From Macrotis lagotis (taxonomy: Eukaryota > Chordata > Mammalia > Peramelemorphia > Peramelidae): a stretch of DNA of 64,000 bases. The position numbers and the translations under genes were made by a program. Positions 42,901-54,530 of this stretch are shown in pieces. Where the stretch lies: the NCBI RefSeq assembly GCF_037893015.1, contig NC_133665.1, positions 107,133,971 to 107,197,970 of the forward strand. The letters are read 5' to 3'. The notes beneath the pieces are model-generated. The model searched no databases. It was not told the origin of the DNA and saw only the letters and a program-made list of their open reading frames with translations. How positions within the stretch are numbered: position 1 is the stretch's first letter; every line of letters starts with the position of its first letter.

Positions 42901-45900
42901 TCATCCGGAGGCCCACTTGGATTTGAGGAAGGAGGTTTGCCTAAGAAGTCCCTGGTCCATTGCTCTCTTTCCCCTAGGAAAACTAGCTAGCCTGAAGCTA
43001 ACTGCAAACCTTACCTAATAGGGAGAAGGCCTTTTGCCTTGAGGCTGTTCTTGAAGTTTGACCAAGAAAGGGGTTTTGCTTGTTTGTGGCTAATGATTAA
43101 TATGGATCCCCACCCCTCCCCCAATACTATATATTACAAGGCAGCTCATCCTTTTCCCCACTTAGGATACCCGGAAATACCCAATTCTTGGTTCCCGTTC
43201 AATAAGAGAGACTAGTTTTTTTTGTTTGTTTGTTTTGGTCTAGACAATCTCTAAGGCCCTCTCCTAAATTCTAAGACCCTAAGAGGCTCTATTCCCTGGG
43301 TTATCTGATGGAATTGTTTGGGGAGGGAGAGAAATAACTGTGACAGTAAGAGATGGACCAAGGGCTTCTAAAATCCCCAACTACCTGTTCAAAAAGTCCC
43401 TAAGGAATGGGAGGAGGGAGAAAGAGAAAAGCCGGGAACTGAGCTTAGGCCCTTGGTCAGGGTAGGGAGGCTCCCTCTGAGGGTTGAAGGAGGAAGGAAG
43501 TGAGCTCAGGCCATTGGGAACGAGGGAAGTTTCGACTTCGACCCTCATTGTTCCCAGCTCTGGGGATCAGATGAAACAAACCCATCCCAGGACAGGGAGT
43601 TCCTGGGGGGGAGGGGTAAACTGGCATTGATGACTCTGGCAGTAACCTGGGTGAGTGTTTGATGGGAGGGGCAGGACTCAAGATTGGAGATCGTATCTGC
43701 CCCCCTAAATTCTTCACTTATTATTTCCTTCTAAGCCTAGTATGCGGACTCCCCCCCATCTCTCTGGAATCCAGAGAGCTCTCAGTTTGGAAGTAGGATG
43801 TCTGGATTCCTGAGAATCCTGGGGGTATCACTGCTCCAATTAGGGGCAGGCACAGAAAAAAAAGAGAGAATCTACTTGGACCTTCTGTCTCTCCACCATT
43901 ATTAGACATGGACTCCACCTCACCAGAAGACACTTATCTCCCTAAACAAGGCCATCAAAACACCCTTCCCACTGACTCTCTTCCCACCCCCATACCAAAT
44001 CTACAGACATAGCTGTACCTAATAGCATTCGGGGACAGATTCCATGATGGCTTTCATCTTAGATAAAGGGAAAAGACTGAGTTGCTAGGCTGTCCTGAAG
44101 AACCTTCCATTCCTAGCTGAAGGAGTTAAATCGGGAGGGCAGTGATCTGGCCAAGCTCTCTTCTAAAGGGGCGGTTGGGGGTGGTAGGCAGTAAAATGGT
44201 GCTGCTGCCTGCATCTTCCTCAGCTATTGAAAAGGTAAGTAGCTTCTCTCTTTGGTGGGAGAAGAGCTGCACTGCTCTGCCCTCTCCCTATCTTATTCAC
44301 TGGGTTCTAATCTGCCCAGTGGAGCATACTTGTGGGATGAGGAACACAAGACATCAGGTGAGTCAATCTCAGATAAAATCAGCCAGTAAAATCCTGTTTC
44401 CACCCATAGATCATTCTGGAAAAAGTATTTTCCTGGAAAAACCAAATAGTTTTTAGTTTATAAATGCCCATATCTGAGAGGACAGAAATATCCAGAGATT
44501 CCTTTTGATGAAGATTCAAAGTTCAATGTCTGATAACTCAGAAGGGATATACCTCTAGCCATACCTACTATTTCTGAGACAGGATAAGATAGGTAAGAAG
44601 CCAGGTCTTCTAACAGGATGGTCTCTTATTTTGAAGGCTCATGAATGGCAATCAGTTCTAACTTTTCCTGATTGTGTGGTATATAGCCCATCCAATAATT
44701 TTCAGAGACTTCTCAAGATGCAAAGAGAAATTTTATTTGTTTCCTATGAGAAGCAGGCATCACTTCCCTCATGTAAATGGTAAGAGGGAGACCCTGAGTA
44801 CAAACAGCAGAAGTAATATATAGGGTCCCTAAGGCAACCTTAGCCCACCACTGACCTTGTTCTCATTGGTGGAGAATGTGGTCTTACATTCTAGGTGCAA
44901 AATCTAATTCAAAGCAGCAAATTGGGGAATAAGTTTAAATAAAAACATGCTTGCCCCTTGGGGCCCAGCTGTCCAATGGACATATGGTATGGGGATAAGG
45001 TACATTCTGAGAAATGTTCATTCACTTGCTCTCTAATAGTTATTTGTCAAGTAAGGCAGGAGGTGGAAGGAGGGCAGAGGGAAAAAGACCCTGTAAGACA
45101 TCTCACAGTTTAATCCACTCATGATCATTTCATTTCATATAGCATTACACAACAAAAATGGCTCTCAGAGCTCCATCAAGAGCCTTGATCCTTAAAATAT
45201 ACCTAGGGGTTCAGGACCCCCAAGTTCTTTCTGCCTCTCCACACCACCCCATCCCTCCATCTCTCCACCCCAAAGATCATCTGGCCATGTAAATACTGCC
45301 CTCTACTGCCAGAAAGCTAGGGGAGCAGCTGGCACAACATGGCTTCCCCCATCTGGCTAAGAGTTAATATAGGAGTAAGGGAGCAGGAAAGTGATAGACC
45401 CTCCTTGGCTTTTGCAGGGGCCCATGGCACTGACACAAAAAGAGCTGCCTCTTCAGAGATAGGGAGAAGATGGAGGGTTTCAGGATAGAGAATCACTGCT
45501 GCTACCTTCTCTTCACCCTCATTAGGCCACCTCAAACCAGTCTCCCATTTCCTCTACCATAGTGTAGCTCCAAGCAGCTAGGTGGCCCTAATCCTGGAGT
45601 GGAATTCAAATACAGACTCAGATGCTTGCCATTTACTGAGTCACCCTGGGCAAGTCTGACTTACATCCAGGGCCCTCTCCAGTTGTCCTGATCCTTATCT
45701 GGCTACTGGACCCAGATAGTTCCGAGGATAAAGTGAGGCTGATGACTTAGCACAGCACCCCACTCCAAGTCCAATCCCTGTGCATGTCATGTTATTTCCC
45801 TGATGTAATGGTCTTATTCAAGAAGGAAAGACAAGGGGGTAGCTAAGTGACACAGTGGGTAGAACATGGGCCCCAGAGTCAGGAGGACCTGAGTTCAAAT

Positions 45901-46050
45901 TCGGTTTCAGAAACAATTACCTAGCTGTATGGCCTTAAGGTAAGTCACGTAACCCCATTGCCTTAAATAAAATTAAAAAAAGACAAAAGAATATAATGGA
46001 ACAATAAATAGTCTAAAAGGTTCCCATTCCCAATAAATTGCTCACTCATT
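40000..46050. other. HYAL2-TUSC2 spacer
   Basis: Mostly non-repetitive, GC-leaning sequence with no gene I recognise. It holds a MIR-like piece at 42600-42745 (GACT...GGCACTGCCATTTATT, ATCCTCATCTGTGGGGTTAG, CCTTCCAGCTCTAAATTC), a short TA repeat (42241-42256) and SINE pieces near 45.57-45.99 kb. Long open frames in 40.2-41.9 kb are GC-driven. Confidence 0.5.
45832..45985 (+). mobile_element. CORE-SINE (WSINE1-like)
   Basis: GGGGGTAGCTAAGTGACACA, GAGTTCAAATTCGG, CTAGCTGTATGGCCTTAAGG, A-rich tail. A second, weaker SINE/MIR remnant precedes it at about 45570-45740. Confidence 0.85.
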
Positions 46051-46070
46051 GGGATGGATCTACAAATAAT

Positions 46071-46076
46071 TTTATT
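46071..46076 (-). terminator. TUSC2: Polyadenylation signal AATAAA of TUSC2
   Basis: TTTATT on plus, about 1.7 kb after the TUSC2 stop. The 1.7 kb between carries no recognised transposon, as expected for a long 3' UTR. Confidence 0.55.
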
Positions 46077-47787
46077 GAAATTCAACAAAAGGGCACACCA
46101 GCCTGGGCTGGGGGAGAGCAGCCAGCTCTTCCCCCTCTATTATCATTTCTGCCCCAGACCTTCTCTCTGTCACATTCACACAAAAAAAACACAGTTTGCA
46201 CAGAAATTTTAAAAAGTAATCCTAAAAAGTAAACAGACTGAATTTCTGCTTCAACAATATCATGAACATAGATAGACTATTTACAAACCTTCACATTGTA
46301 AGTCTCCCTTCTGTGGTCTCCTTATTCCACCCCTGCCCAAATGGACCCTGGAGAGCAGAAGGTTGGGCCCAGTCACCTATGCCCATGAGCAGATGAGCAG
46401 CTTAGGGGAGGATTGGGCTAGCACAGTACCATGTGAGAGGGGCCAGGGCACTAAAGAGATATGGGTAAGTTTGCCAGGTGGGCAGAATTGCCTATCATAA
46501 CAGGGTAGAGGGTTGGTTGGGAATGTGCTCTCCAGAGTTGATGAGTACAAGACTGAAGAACACATCAAGTGTAGTGTGTGGAAACTCCTTTCTCCCAAGA
46601 ACCAGAGAGGCTTCTCAGGGATTCTAACAGGGGTAATAAGCAAGGGTTCCCTCTCCCATCTCCTTGGAGTTTATGTTTTTCTCCCAATTCTAGGGTTCCC
46701 ATGGAGATGAGCTACTATTCATTCAGTTTTCAAACATTCCCTCAGGGATTGGGTGTCTACATGTATAAAGGGGTGAGATTGGGGAGGATCACAGTGTAGG
46801 AAGTGAAACCCACCCCCAGCCAGGGAGCCTTCTAATCCCCCTTCGGTTCCAGTAGGCTGAGCTAATTGTGGGCTAGTAGTGAGAGGGGGAGAGAGGGGGA
46901 AGGTGATCAGGGGTGGTTGTGAGATTCATTGAGACCAGCCTCCCTCGGGGGTGGAAGGAATCGAGGTAGCAAACGGCTGAAATGCTCAGAAATGTGAGGG
47001 AGAGGACAAAGGTGGGTCCTGCTTGTGCATAGCAAAGCTCCCTACAGCCAGCCCTACAGTCCCTGGGGACACACAAAGAGAAGGATCATCAAGGGAAGAG
47101 ACCCTGCTCATAAAGTGCTGTGTCCCCTTGTCTCCCTGACAGTGATCAAGCCCCATGGTTCTCCTGCCCCTTCCCCCAGGCTGGGCAGAGGGAGAGGTAC
47201 ATGCTACAAGGAAGAGTGTTGGGGAGGTGGTTGAGGTCAGAAGCAAGGAAATTGTACCCTGAAGTTCCTGGCCTGAGCTTTCACCCATCTTTTATTTGCT
47301 GATATTTCTCTGGATATCGGAGGATGGGGTGGGGGCTTTGGGGTTCAGGAAGAAAAACTGGGCATTCTACCCCCTTCCTTTACCCAAGTTCTCAGATCCT
47401 GGAGAAAATACCTACTCCAGTGAACCAAGCCAACTATCCTTTATCCCCCGACCCTCCCCTCAAACAAACATGACCCAATACTGTGAAGAAACAGAACTGG
47501 GTTATCTAGCTTGCCCACCCTTTGGTTTGCAGATGAAAAAATATGGCCCACTAAGGGACCCATGTCAGGTGGAATTCATTCTGGGGTTGCTGCTTTAACC
47601 CAGGCACCTCTCATCAGGACCTACACTTGGAATTTGTGGACTCAGCAGCTTGGGGTGCCCTGCCAAGGAAGTGGAGAGTTTTCCCCAGTCAAGGCCTCTT
47701 TTTGGCCCTGATACCCCTCTTCCTCCCCAGATGTCCATACCCACTACCCCGCAGACTCGGGGTGTGGGCAGGAAGGGGCTGCAGGGC

Positions 47788-50700
47788 TCACATCTCACAG
47801 ATGATCACTGGGAAATCCACGTGAAGGCGAGGGTGGTCTAGCCTCACGATACCCTGCAAATAAAATTGATACCGGTTAGGCCTTGCCTCAGGTTCTGTCT
47901 CTTTCAGGAAACCTTTCTTTAACTACTATGGTTGCAGGATTCTCTCTATAAATCTCCTGCCAGTCCTGCCTCCCAATCCTCCTCTTGAAGCAGTGCAACA
48001 TCATGCATAGAATGCTGAACCTGAAGTGGGGGAGACCTGAGTTCAAAGCCCAGCTTTAATATTTAGTGACTGTGAAACTAATCATAGCCAAATCACTTAA
48101 CCTCTCACCCTCTGTGTTCCTCATTTGTTAACTGGAAAGAAATGCTACCCATCTTGCAAGACTACTTACTGTAAAGCTAAAAGGAGAGAATATACATAAA
48201 ACACTCTGGTAAACTTTAAAATTCCATATAAATGTCAGCTATTAGCGGGGTTCTTTTTCATTTACTACCAAAGCACTTTAAACTCGTTTTAGAGCCCTTT
48301 TTAATACTCTTATTTGGGTTATATTTAAATAAATGTTCTAATGATCTTTGTAACTTCTCCAGAGGTCTAATATAGCTCACTGCTCTTCATAAATCAATGT
48401 TTGTGGAGTGAATGACAAAGCCAGCCTAACATATGATTCTAATCTGTCCTCTCGTTAATTGTGCATAAACCAGGTCCCCCAGAACTGCAAGTCTTTCTGG
48501 GCTGGCTTTGCTTTTCCTGTCTTCACGATGGAGTTAATATGAGGGGTACATGGACCTATAATCTTTTACCAGACTTCACAGCAGCCTCTGCTAAGAAAAA
48601 GAAAGAGGAATAAGGGCAAGTGGAGGCCATTTCAGCTTATCCCATCCTTGAATATGCTGTTCCAAGAAGCTCCACACTTCCAAGCTGGCAGCAGAAAGAA
48701 CAGGCTTTATAGAAGTAATGATAAAGCAGAAACTGGTCCAGGAGAATGTAGTTCTGCTGAGCCTTCATTTATTTGGGAGAATGATTCCTATACAACTTTA
48801 TGACGGCAATATGGGAGGAGGATGGAGGCTGGGAGGGGACCTGTATTTCTTGCTCTCCCTCACCTGAGGGATCAGGTTCTTCTGTACCCGCCTCAGCTTG
48901 GCACGCTTCCGCCCATTCTTGGTGACAATTGTTTCCTCATAGAACTCGTGGGCCAGGTCACCATCTTCATCATAATACATGGAACTGTAGGAGCAGAGGA
49001 CAAAGTGCCATCAGGACCACTGGCTCCACTGATTGAATCAAGGCTCAAGGAGCATCACTTATTCAATATCCTCCCAAAATGAATACAAAATCTGTACATA
49101 ATTGTCTGTCTCCTCCATTAGACTGTGAGCTCCTTATGGGCAGGAATTGTCTTTTGCCCCCTTTTTATAATCCCCAGCACTTAACTGTGCTTGGCTTGTG
49201 TCGAAGGAGCTTAATAAATGTAAATGTATTGTTTCTCATCGACAAGCAAGGTCAGAGATACAGAGTTCTCATGACATAAGGGACAGCCTTTGGTAGAGGA
49301 AGAGGTGGAGAGAAGCTAGCAAGGCCTGGAGAGATACCCTTTCTTTGAAGCCTCAGGGACTCAATTAGAGGAGGAAGTAGAAAGTGGGGATATTCAAAGG
49401 TGAACTGTCACAATACTTGATGTCTACTACCCTCAGAGCTCTCTTATCTATTATAGAAGATCCAGCACTGTGGTGCCACCAGAGGGAGTCCATTAAAACA
49501 GGGTCTCTGTGGTACAGTTCCATGCCTAGGCCCTCAACTTCATAGCCTGGTAGGCTCTGAGAAGAAGCTACTGCCAGAGGTCAAGGCTGGCTATACTTTG
49601 CCTCAGTAGGAACAGCTGGAATCAGAGACAGTTTTGATGCCTGCTCTAAGATGGCAGGAAGCCCACAACTTCTGCCAACAGAAGTTGGAGCTGTCTCAGG
49701 ACCATGGCATTTCCTATCCCATCCCCAAGTTAAATACTAATGAAAATGGTTCCAGTTCTGGGCTTTAATGCAGTATATGTCTCCACCCACACAAACTTTC
49801 CAGGTCGGGCCTAAATGGCCTTCAGAAAGGCTCATAACCAACATTACTCTTTGACCCCTAAATGGGACCCAAAATATAGGCTTTTCATCAGTCCCAGAGC
49901 TGAGGCCCTAAGTGACTTGACTCTTCTTCCAGATACATGGAGGGAATAGGTAATCCAATCCTACTTCTCAGCCTCCTCTGAAGGAATTAAACTAGAGTCC
50001 TTGTATTATCTTCAAAAAATTGAGTCTTGGGAAGATAAGAGGTAGGTATCTTCATGAATGCTCCCAGTCATTGCCACAGTCCTAACAGCTTTGGAGGGAA
50101 CTGGATTCTGGGTTGAGGGGCAGCTAAGTGACAAGAGTGGATAGAGTGCTGGGTCTGGAGGCAGGAAGACTCATCTTCATGAATTCAAATCTTGTCTCAG
50201 ACACTTACTAGCTGTGTGACCCTAGGCAAGTCATTTATTCCTGTATGCCTCAGTTTCCTCATCTGTAAAATAGGCAAGAGAAGGAAATGGCAAACTACTT
50301 CAGTATCTCTGCCAAGAAAACCCCAAAGAGGCCACAAAGAGTCAGACATGTATAACCAGAAAGACTAAATAGCAACCAATATCCCCCATTCTCATCTCCT
50401 TGGCTTTATCTTTGAGAACAGGTTCATCTCTTTGCTAAGTAGGCACCAAGTGCAAACCTTGTACCTGAATCTTTAATAGTATTCTAACTCTATCCTCTTT
50501 CCAGGCTTCTACTGGAAATAGCCCCTTTAATCACTCCTCTTTTTTCTCTTTACTGGTCTAGAAATATATACAGGATTTTAGTTCTTCTGCACAGTTTTTG
50601 AAACTGCTGATCACCTCTTTCTTGACACACTCTCCTTTAACCATTATACTACTCTCCACTGGTTCTCCTATCTGATCATTTCTTTTCAGTCTCCTCTGCA

Positions 50701-53700
50701 GGATCATTATCCACCTGCCCAAAAAGTGTGGGTGCTCTATGAAGTTCTGTCCTGAGCCCTCTTCTGTCTGGTTAAATTTTGTTAGTCACTGAGAAGGCTC
50801 ATTCACATACATATGCATGAATAAATACTGTATCTCTTTCAATGTATGTGTGTGTGTGTGTATCCAATCTCCCAATTCAAGAAATATTTATTAAACAGCT
50901 ACTCTGTTGAATGAAGTGTTAGGACTAGAGATAAGAAGACAAAAGACTCAGAGGAATTTACAGAGGGAGAGGGGGAGGAAAGGAACAGAAACAGTGGGAC
51001 AACATGCACCCAGAAAAGTGATTACAAAGTTGATACAAAATAATTCAAAGATGTCAAGGAGTGAGAACCAGCAACTTTGGGAGGAGGTAAGGAAGAATCA
51101 AGGCTTCTTATAGAAGTCTTGAAGAAAGTTCAGAATTCCAAGAGGCAAAAGTATCAAGAACAAATACTGCAAAGAAGGGAAAGCACTTGGGCAAAAGCCT
51201 AGAGAGTGGAGAAGACCAATCAGGAGGTTTTTGCATTAGACTCAGACAAAAGGAGGTAGGGACCTGATCTAAGGTAGAAACTTTGAAATTGTAGAGACAG
51301 ATGAATGCAGTATAGATTGGTGAGGTAGAATACTGAAAACTTGACAGCTGATGGGGGAAAAGGGGAAAAAGGTGAAGGAAAAACAATGAAAGATAACTAA
51401 AGTTGTGGAGAACAGTGATTGGAAGGATGTGATGTTTTTAAGAAAAATGAGAATATTCAAAGGAGTTGGAGAAGGGGAAGCTCCAGTTCTGCAAAGTCAA
51501 CTGTTCTGTAGCCATTTCTACCTTATTAATTCACTGATATCTCATATTCAACACAGCTAAAACAGAAATCATTATATACCTTCTGAATCCCAACTTACCC
51601 CTGTAAATTTCCCTTTCTGTTGAGGACACCACTATCAGGTCACTCAGGTTTGCAAGCTCAGTCATCTTTTGCTCTTTCCACTACCTAGTTCTATCTATCT
51701 AATTATTTGCAAAGCTTGTTTAGTTTACTCTTGCAACAACTTTCCACCACTTCATTCTCTCCATCCAAAGGAATATTATCTTCATGGCCTTCACTGGTCT
51801 TGCTTAACTAGTGAGCTCCAAAGTTTATACATTAACAACAATGTAAATGCATACAACTTCAAAGGATTCAAGAACTCTGACCATGTTTCCAGAGGATAGC
51901 TAATGTAGAATGCTTCTCAATTCCTGACTGAAAGGAATGGACTCAAAATGCAGAAGGAAAAATACTATTTTTGGAAATGATTAACATGGTATTTGTATTG
52001 CTTTCACTATTTATTACAAGGGGTTTTCCCCCCAAAGAGAGATGACAGAGATAAAAATAAATGATACTAATTAGAAAAACAAACAAAAATCAAAGGAGGC
52101 CCCAGACCACCAAAATGCTATGACAATACCCTAACATTCCACATTCCCTGCTATGCCATTTATAGGGCTTTGAACTACACAATCTTATTTCATCCATAGA
52201 GACTCTACCCCTTGTCTTCCATAGCTTACAAGCTCTGGACTGTTTTCTTTCTTTGAGGGAAAGATTATAGTATTGCTTAGCCCTGAGCACTTGTGCCAGC
52301 AGTTACAAAGATACTGTTGAGTACTCTTCCCTCTCAAACCTTAGTACACTCAAACCCTACTCCTCTTTCTGGAGAATATTATCCAGAAGGGAGGATCCCT
52401 TTACATTATTCTCTCTTTGTCAAATTTCAAATTTTTGTCCAAGGTAGTGGTGTTAAACTCAAGTCAGAGTGGATGCCAGTAGGCCAAAGATAATCATTAT
52501 GTTATACTGTATTTTTTATTTTGCAAAATATTTCTCAATTACATTTTAATCTGGTACTGTTTGCACTTGAACATTTGCTAGATGAGTTTGACATCTCTGC
52601 TCTAAGACAACACCATCCTTTAAGTCTCCCAGATTCTCAACTTCCTTATTATCCTTGATTCTGCATTCAACTAAAACTGTCCTCTTCAAAGTTACCAAAT
52701 ATCTCTTAACTGGCAAATCTAATAACCTTTTCTCAAATTTTCATCATTCTTGACCTCTCTTCAGTTTAAAATTTAATACTACTGACCATGAAAATATCTC
52801 CACTCCGGGGAGTAGTAAAACTGATCTCTCTTGCTCTCTGGGTTCTGATTGATCCTCAGATATGCCCATCTCTTTTTTCCTCTCTACATTCACTTAGTGA
52901 TCTCCAAGTCTAATTCCTTTTCTTAATTCCATTACCACATTGCTTACTGCCTATTCAGAGCTGGATATCACCCAAGTACTTCAAAGGCAATGTGTCCAAA
53001 ACAAGCCTATCTCCCCAAATTTCTCTATTCTTGTTGAGAGCACCACCCTTTTTCTAGCCATCCAGGTCTGGAAACTCCTGTCACACTCAATTTCTCAGTC
53101 TCATTCACACCACGCATCTGAAACAGCTGCCAAAATCTTGTGACTTCTACCTACGTCTCTCACCCCTCTCCTTCTCTCTACTCTCACAGCCACCACACTA
53201 GTTCCGGCTTTATTACCTCATGTCATCTGAATTAATGCAACAGTTTCCTCCCAAGTCTCTCTCTTCTCCGATTCATTCTCTACAGAACTGCCAACATGTT
53301 TTTTTTTCTTTTCCCTAGAGGATGAGTTAGACCAGAACACTTTCCTACTCAAACTCCAGTTTTTCTTTGATGAAATGCTATTCTTCCTCTCACTATATTA
53401 ACTTGGAACTTTTGTTAAAGTTTCATAAAGTGCCTAATTATTACTCAGTAGTATATGCATGTGGGCAATAAGTAAGTAATACATATGGGGTCTCAATATT
53501 TCACAAATAGGGCGCCCCATCAAAAGAGTTTGCAGACTACCGGCCCGGGCTGTGCTGCAGCAGCCTTAATGTTTTTGCTTCTGGCCTCTCCCCGGTCGGA
53601 TTCATCCCGCACACGGATGCCAATGAATATTCCTGAAATAGCCTGGATGTCACGGCCCCGGGCCGCCGGGCCTCTCCCCTTCCAAGCCCTCGGCGGGCTT

Positions 53701-54149
53701 CCCGGCCATCCCGTGTTCTGGGCCGTGCTCGGCTACGCCGAACGGCAGCGCATCTTGCAGGGCCGGGAGGGCCGAGCCTGGGCCCAGACACGTGGGGGGC
53801 GGCGGGGTCCTCAGGGCGCCCCCCCACGCCCGAGGCGCTCCGCCTCCCCGGGGCTCTGTTCTCCAGAGGGGCCCCGCGGGCACTCTTCCAGCGCAGAGGC
53901 CGCCGCTTCTTCCCGGCTCAGCCCCGGGCCTCCCCGCCGAGGCCCGGCCGCCCGCCGCCCCCCGTCCCCTTACCCGCGCCGGGTGAACACGAAGGGCGGT
54001 GCGGTGCGGAAGCCCCGAGCCCGGGCCAGGGCGTGTTGCGCTCGGGCCGCCTCGTTGAGCTCGGGGCTGCCTCCCGGCCCCGCCGCCGCCGCCGCCGCCG
54101 GCGCCGAGAAGGGCCACAGCCCCCGGCCCTTGGAGCCGCTGGTGCCCAT
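47788..54149 (-). CDS. TUSC2: Tumour suppressor candidate 2 (TUSC2/FUS1), complete
   Basis: Small mitochondrial, N-myristoylated protein linked to Ca2+ handling and growth restraint. Coding exons: 54149-53974 (176 bp), 48984-48864 (121 bp) and 47853-47788 (66 bp with stop); junction phases are 2 then 0, total 120 aa (human 110). It begins M-G-T-S-G-S-K-G (myristoylation signal, G at 2) in a good start context (G at -3, G at +4). RGLWPF follows, then a six-Ala run and a longer variable region than human, then PPFVFTRRG. Exon 2 gives SMYYDEDGDLAHEFYEETIV, TKNGRKRAKLRRVQKNLIPQ; exon 3 gives GIVRLDHPRLHVDFPVIICE and M. Intron 1 is about 5 kb and filled with L2 pieces; intron 2 is about 1 kb. Confidence 0.97.
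47985..48250 (+). mobile_element. MIR/THER1 SINE in TUSC2 intron 2
   Basis: GACCTGAGTTCAAAGCCCAG, AAATCACTTAACCTCTCACC, TTCCTCATTTGTTAACTGG, AAACTTTAAAATTCCATATA, AATGTCAGCTATTA. Near full length. Confidence 0.8.
49085..49215 (+). mobile_element. L2 3' end in TUSC2 intron 1
   Basis: TTAGACTGTGAGCTCCTTAT, GGGCAGGAATTGTCTTTTGC, CCCCAGCACTTAACTGTGCT, GGAGCTTAATAAATGT. Confidence 0.85.
50115..50390 (+). mobile_element. Full-length Mar1-type CORE-SINE with BovB-like tail
   Basis: tRNA-like head GGGGCAGCTAAGTGACAAGA, GAATTCAAATC, CORE CTAGCTGTGTGACCCTAGGC and CAGTTTCCTCATCTGTAAAA. The tail is GAGAAGGAAATGGCAAACTA, GCCAAGAAAACCCCAAAGAG, CACAAAGAGTCAGACATG. Confidence 0.9.
50450..50800 (+). mobile_element. 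L2 LINE fragment in TUSC2 intron 1
   Basis: CTCTCCACTGGTTCTCCTAT, TCATTTCTTTTCAGTCTCCT, AAGTTCTGTCCTGAGCCCTC, TTCTGTCTGG follow L2 ORF2 in sense. Confidence 0.65.
50875..51480 (-). mobile_element. L2 LINE fragment, opposite strand
   Basis: AATATTTATTAAACAGCTAC, GACTAGAGATAAGAAGACAA, AAGGCTTCTTATAGAAGTCT, GCACTTGGGCAAAAGCC run as the complement of an L2 3' half. Confidence 0.6.
51500..51800 (+). mobile_element. L2 LINE fragment
   Basis: AACACAGCTAAAACAGAAAT, TGTTGAGGACACCACTATCA, AGGTTTGCAAGCTCAGTCAT: L2 ORF2 sense, diverged. Confidence 0.6.
52620..53400 (+). mobile_element. L2 LINE fragment, long
   Basis: CTGTCCTCTTCAAAGTTACC, TAGTGATCTCCAAGTCTAAT, GGCAATGTGTCCAAAACAAG, TTGTTGAGAGCACCACCCTT, CACAGCCACCACACTAGTTC, ATTAATGCAACAGTTTCCTC. 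About 0.8 kb of L2 ORF2. Confidence 0.7.
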
Positions 54150-54246
54150 GTCAGGGTCCGCGGAGCATCCTGAGGCCCCGCGCCTCACAGCGCTCCGCAG
54201 CGAACGGACCGAAGCCGACTCCCTGGGACTGAGCGGAAGGCATTTC

Positions 54247-54254
54247 ACTTCCGG
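54247..54254 (+). promoter_or_regulatory. ETS/GABP-type site
   Basis: ACTTCCGG about 100 bp before the TUSC2 start codon, with a second CTTCCG at about 54269. Typical of CpG-island core promoters. Confidence 0.55.
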
Positions 54255-54358
54255 CGGCGCCCCGGACGACTTCCGCTCCGCCCTCCTCCTCCGTCCATTG
54301 GTAGCCGGAGCCGTCGATTCGAAAGGAAGAACCAAGGGGAACCCTCGACTGGTTAAGA

Positions 54359-54530
54359 ATCCCGGCATGCACTACAACTTCAAGCCTGCGCTCCGCCGAA
54401 AGACTTCAACTCCCAGGAGGCCACGCTCGCATCGGCGCTGCTTGGCTCGCAGTTCACAAAGACGAGCGAACTACAAGTCCCAGCATACCTAGGCCTGGCG
54501 CCGCTGTGACTTCAAGCGTGCCCAGGAGGC
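54359..54530. promoter_or_regulatory. Array of ZNF143/THAP11-like motifs upstream of TUSC2
   Basis: Best match ACTACAAGTCCCAGCATACC at 54470-54489. Variants: GGCATGCACTACAACTT at about 54364, ACTTCAACTCCCAGGAGGCC at 54403, ACTTCAAGCGTGCCCAGGAG at 54509. All run in the same direction at 30-70 bp spacing, 200-400 bp upstream of the start codon. Confidence 0.6.

Noticed and set aside
53485-54492. 335-codon plus-strand open frame over TUSC2 exon 1
   Set aside because: It is antisense to a confirmed exon inside a CpG island, composed of Arg/Pro/Gly/Ser runs, with no family likeness; a base-composition effect.
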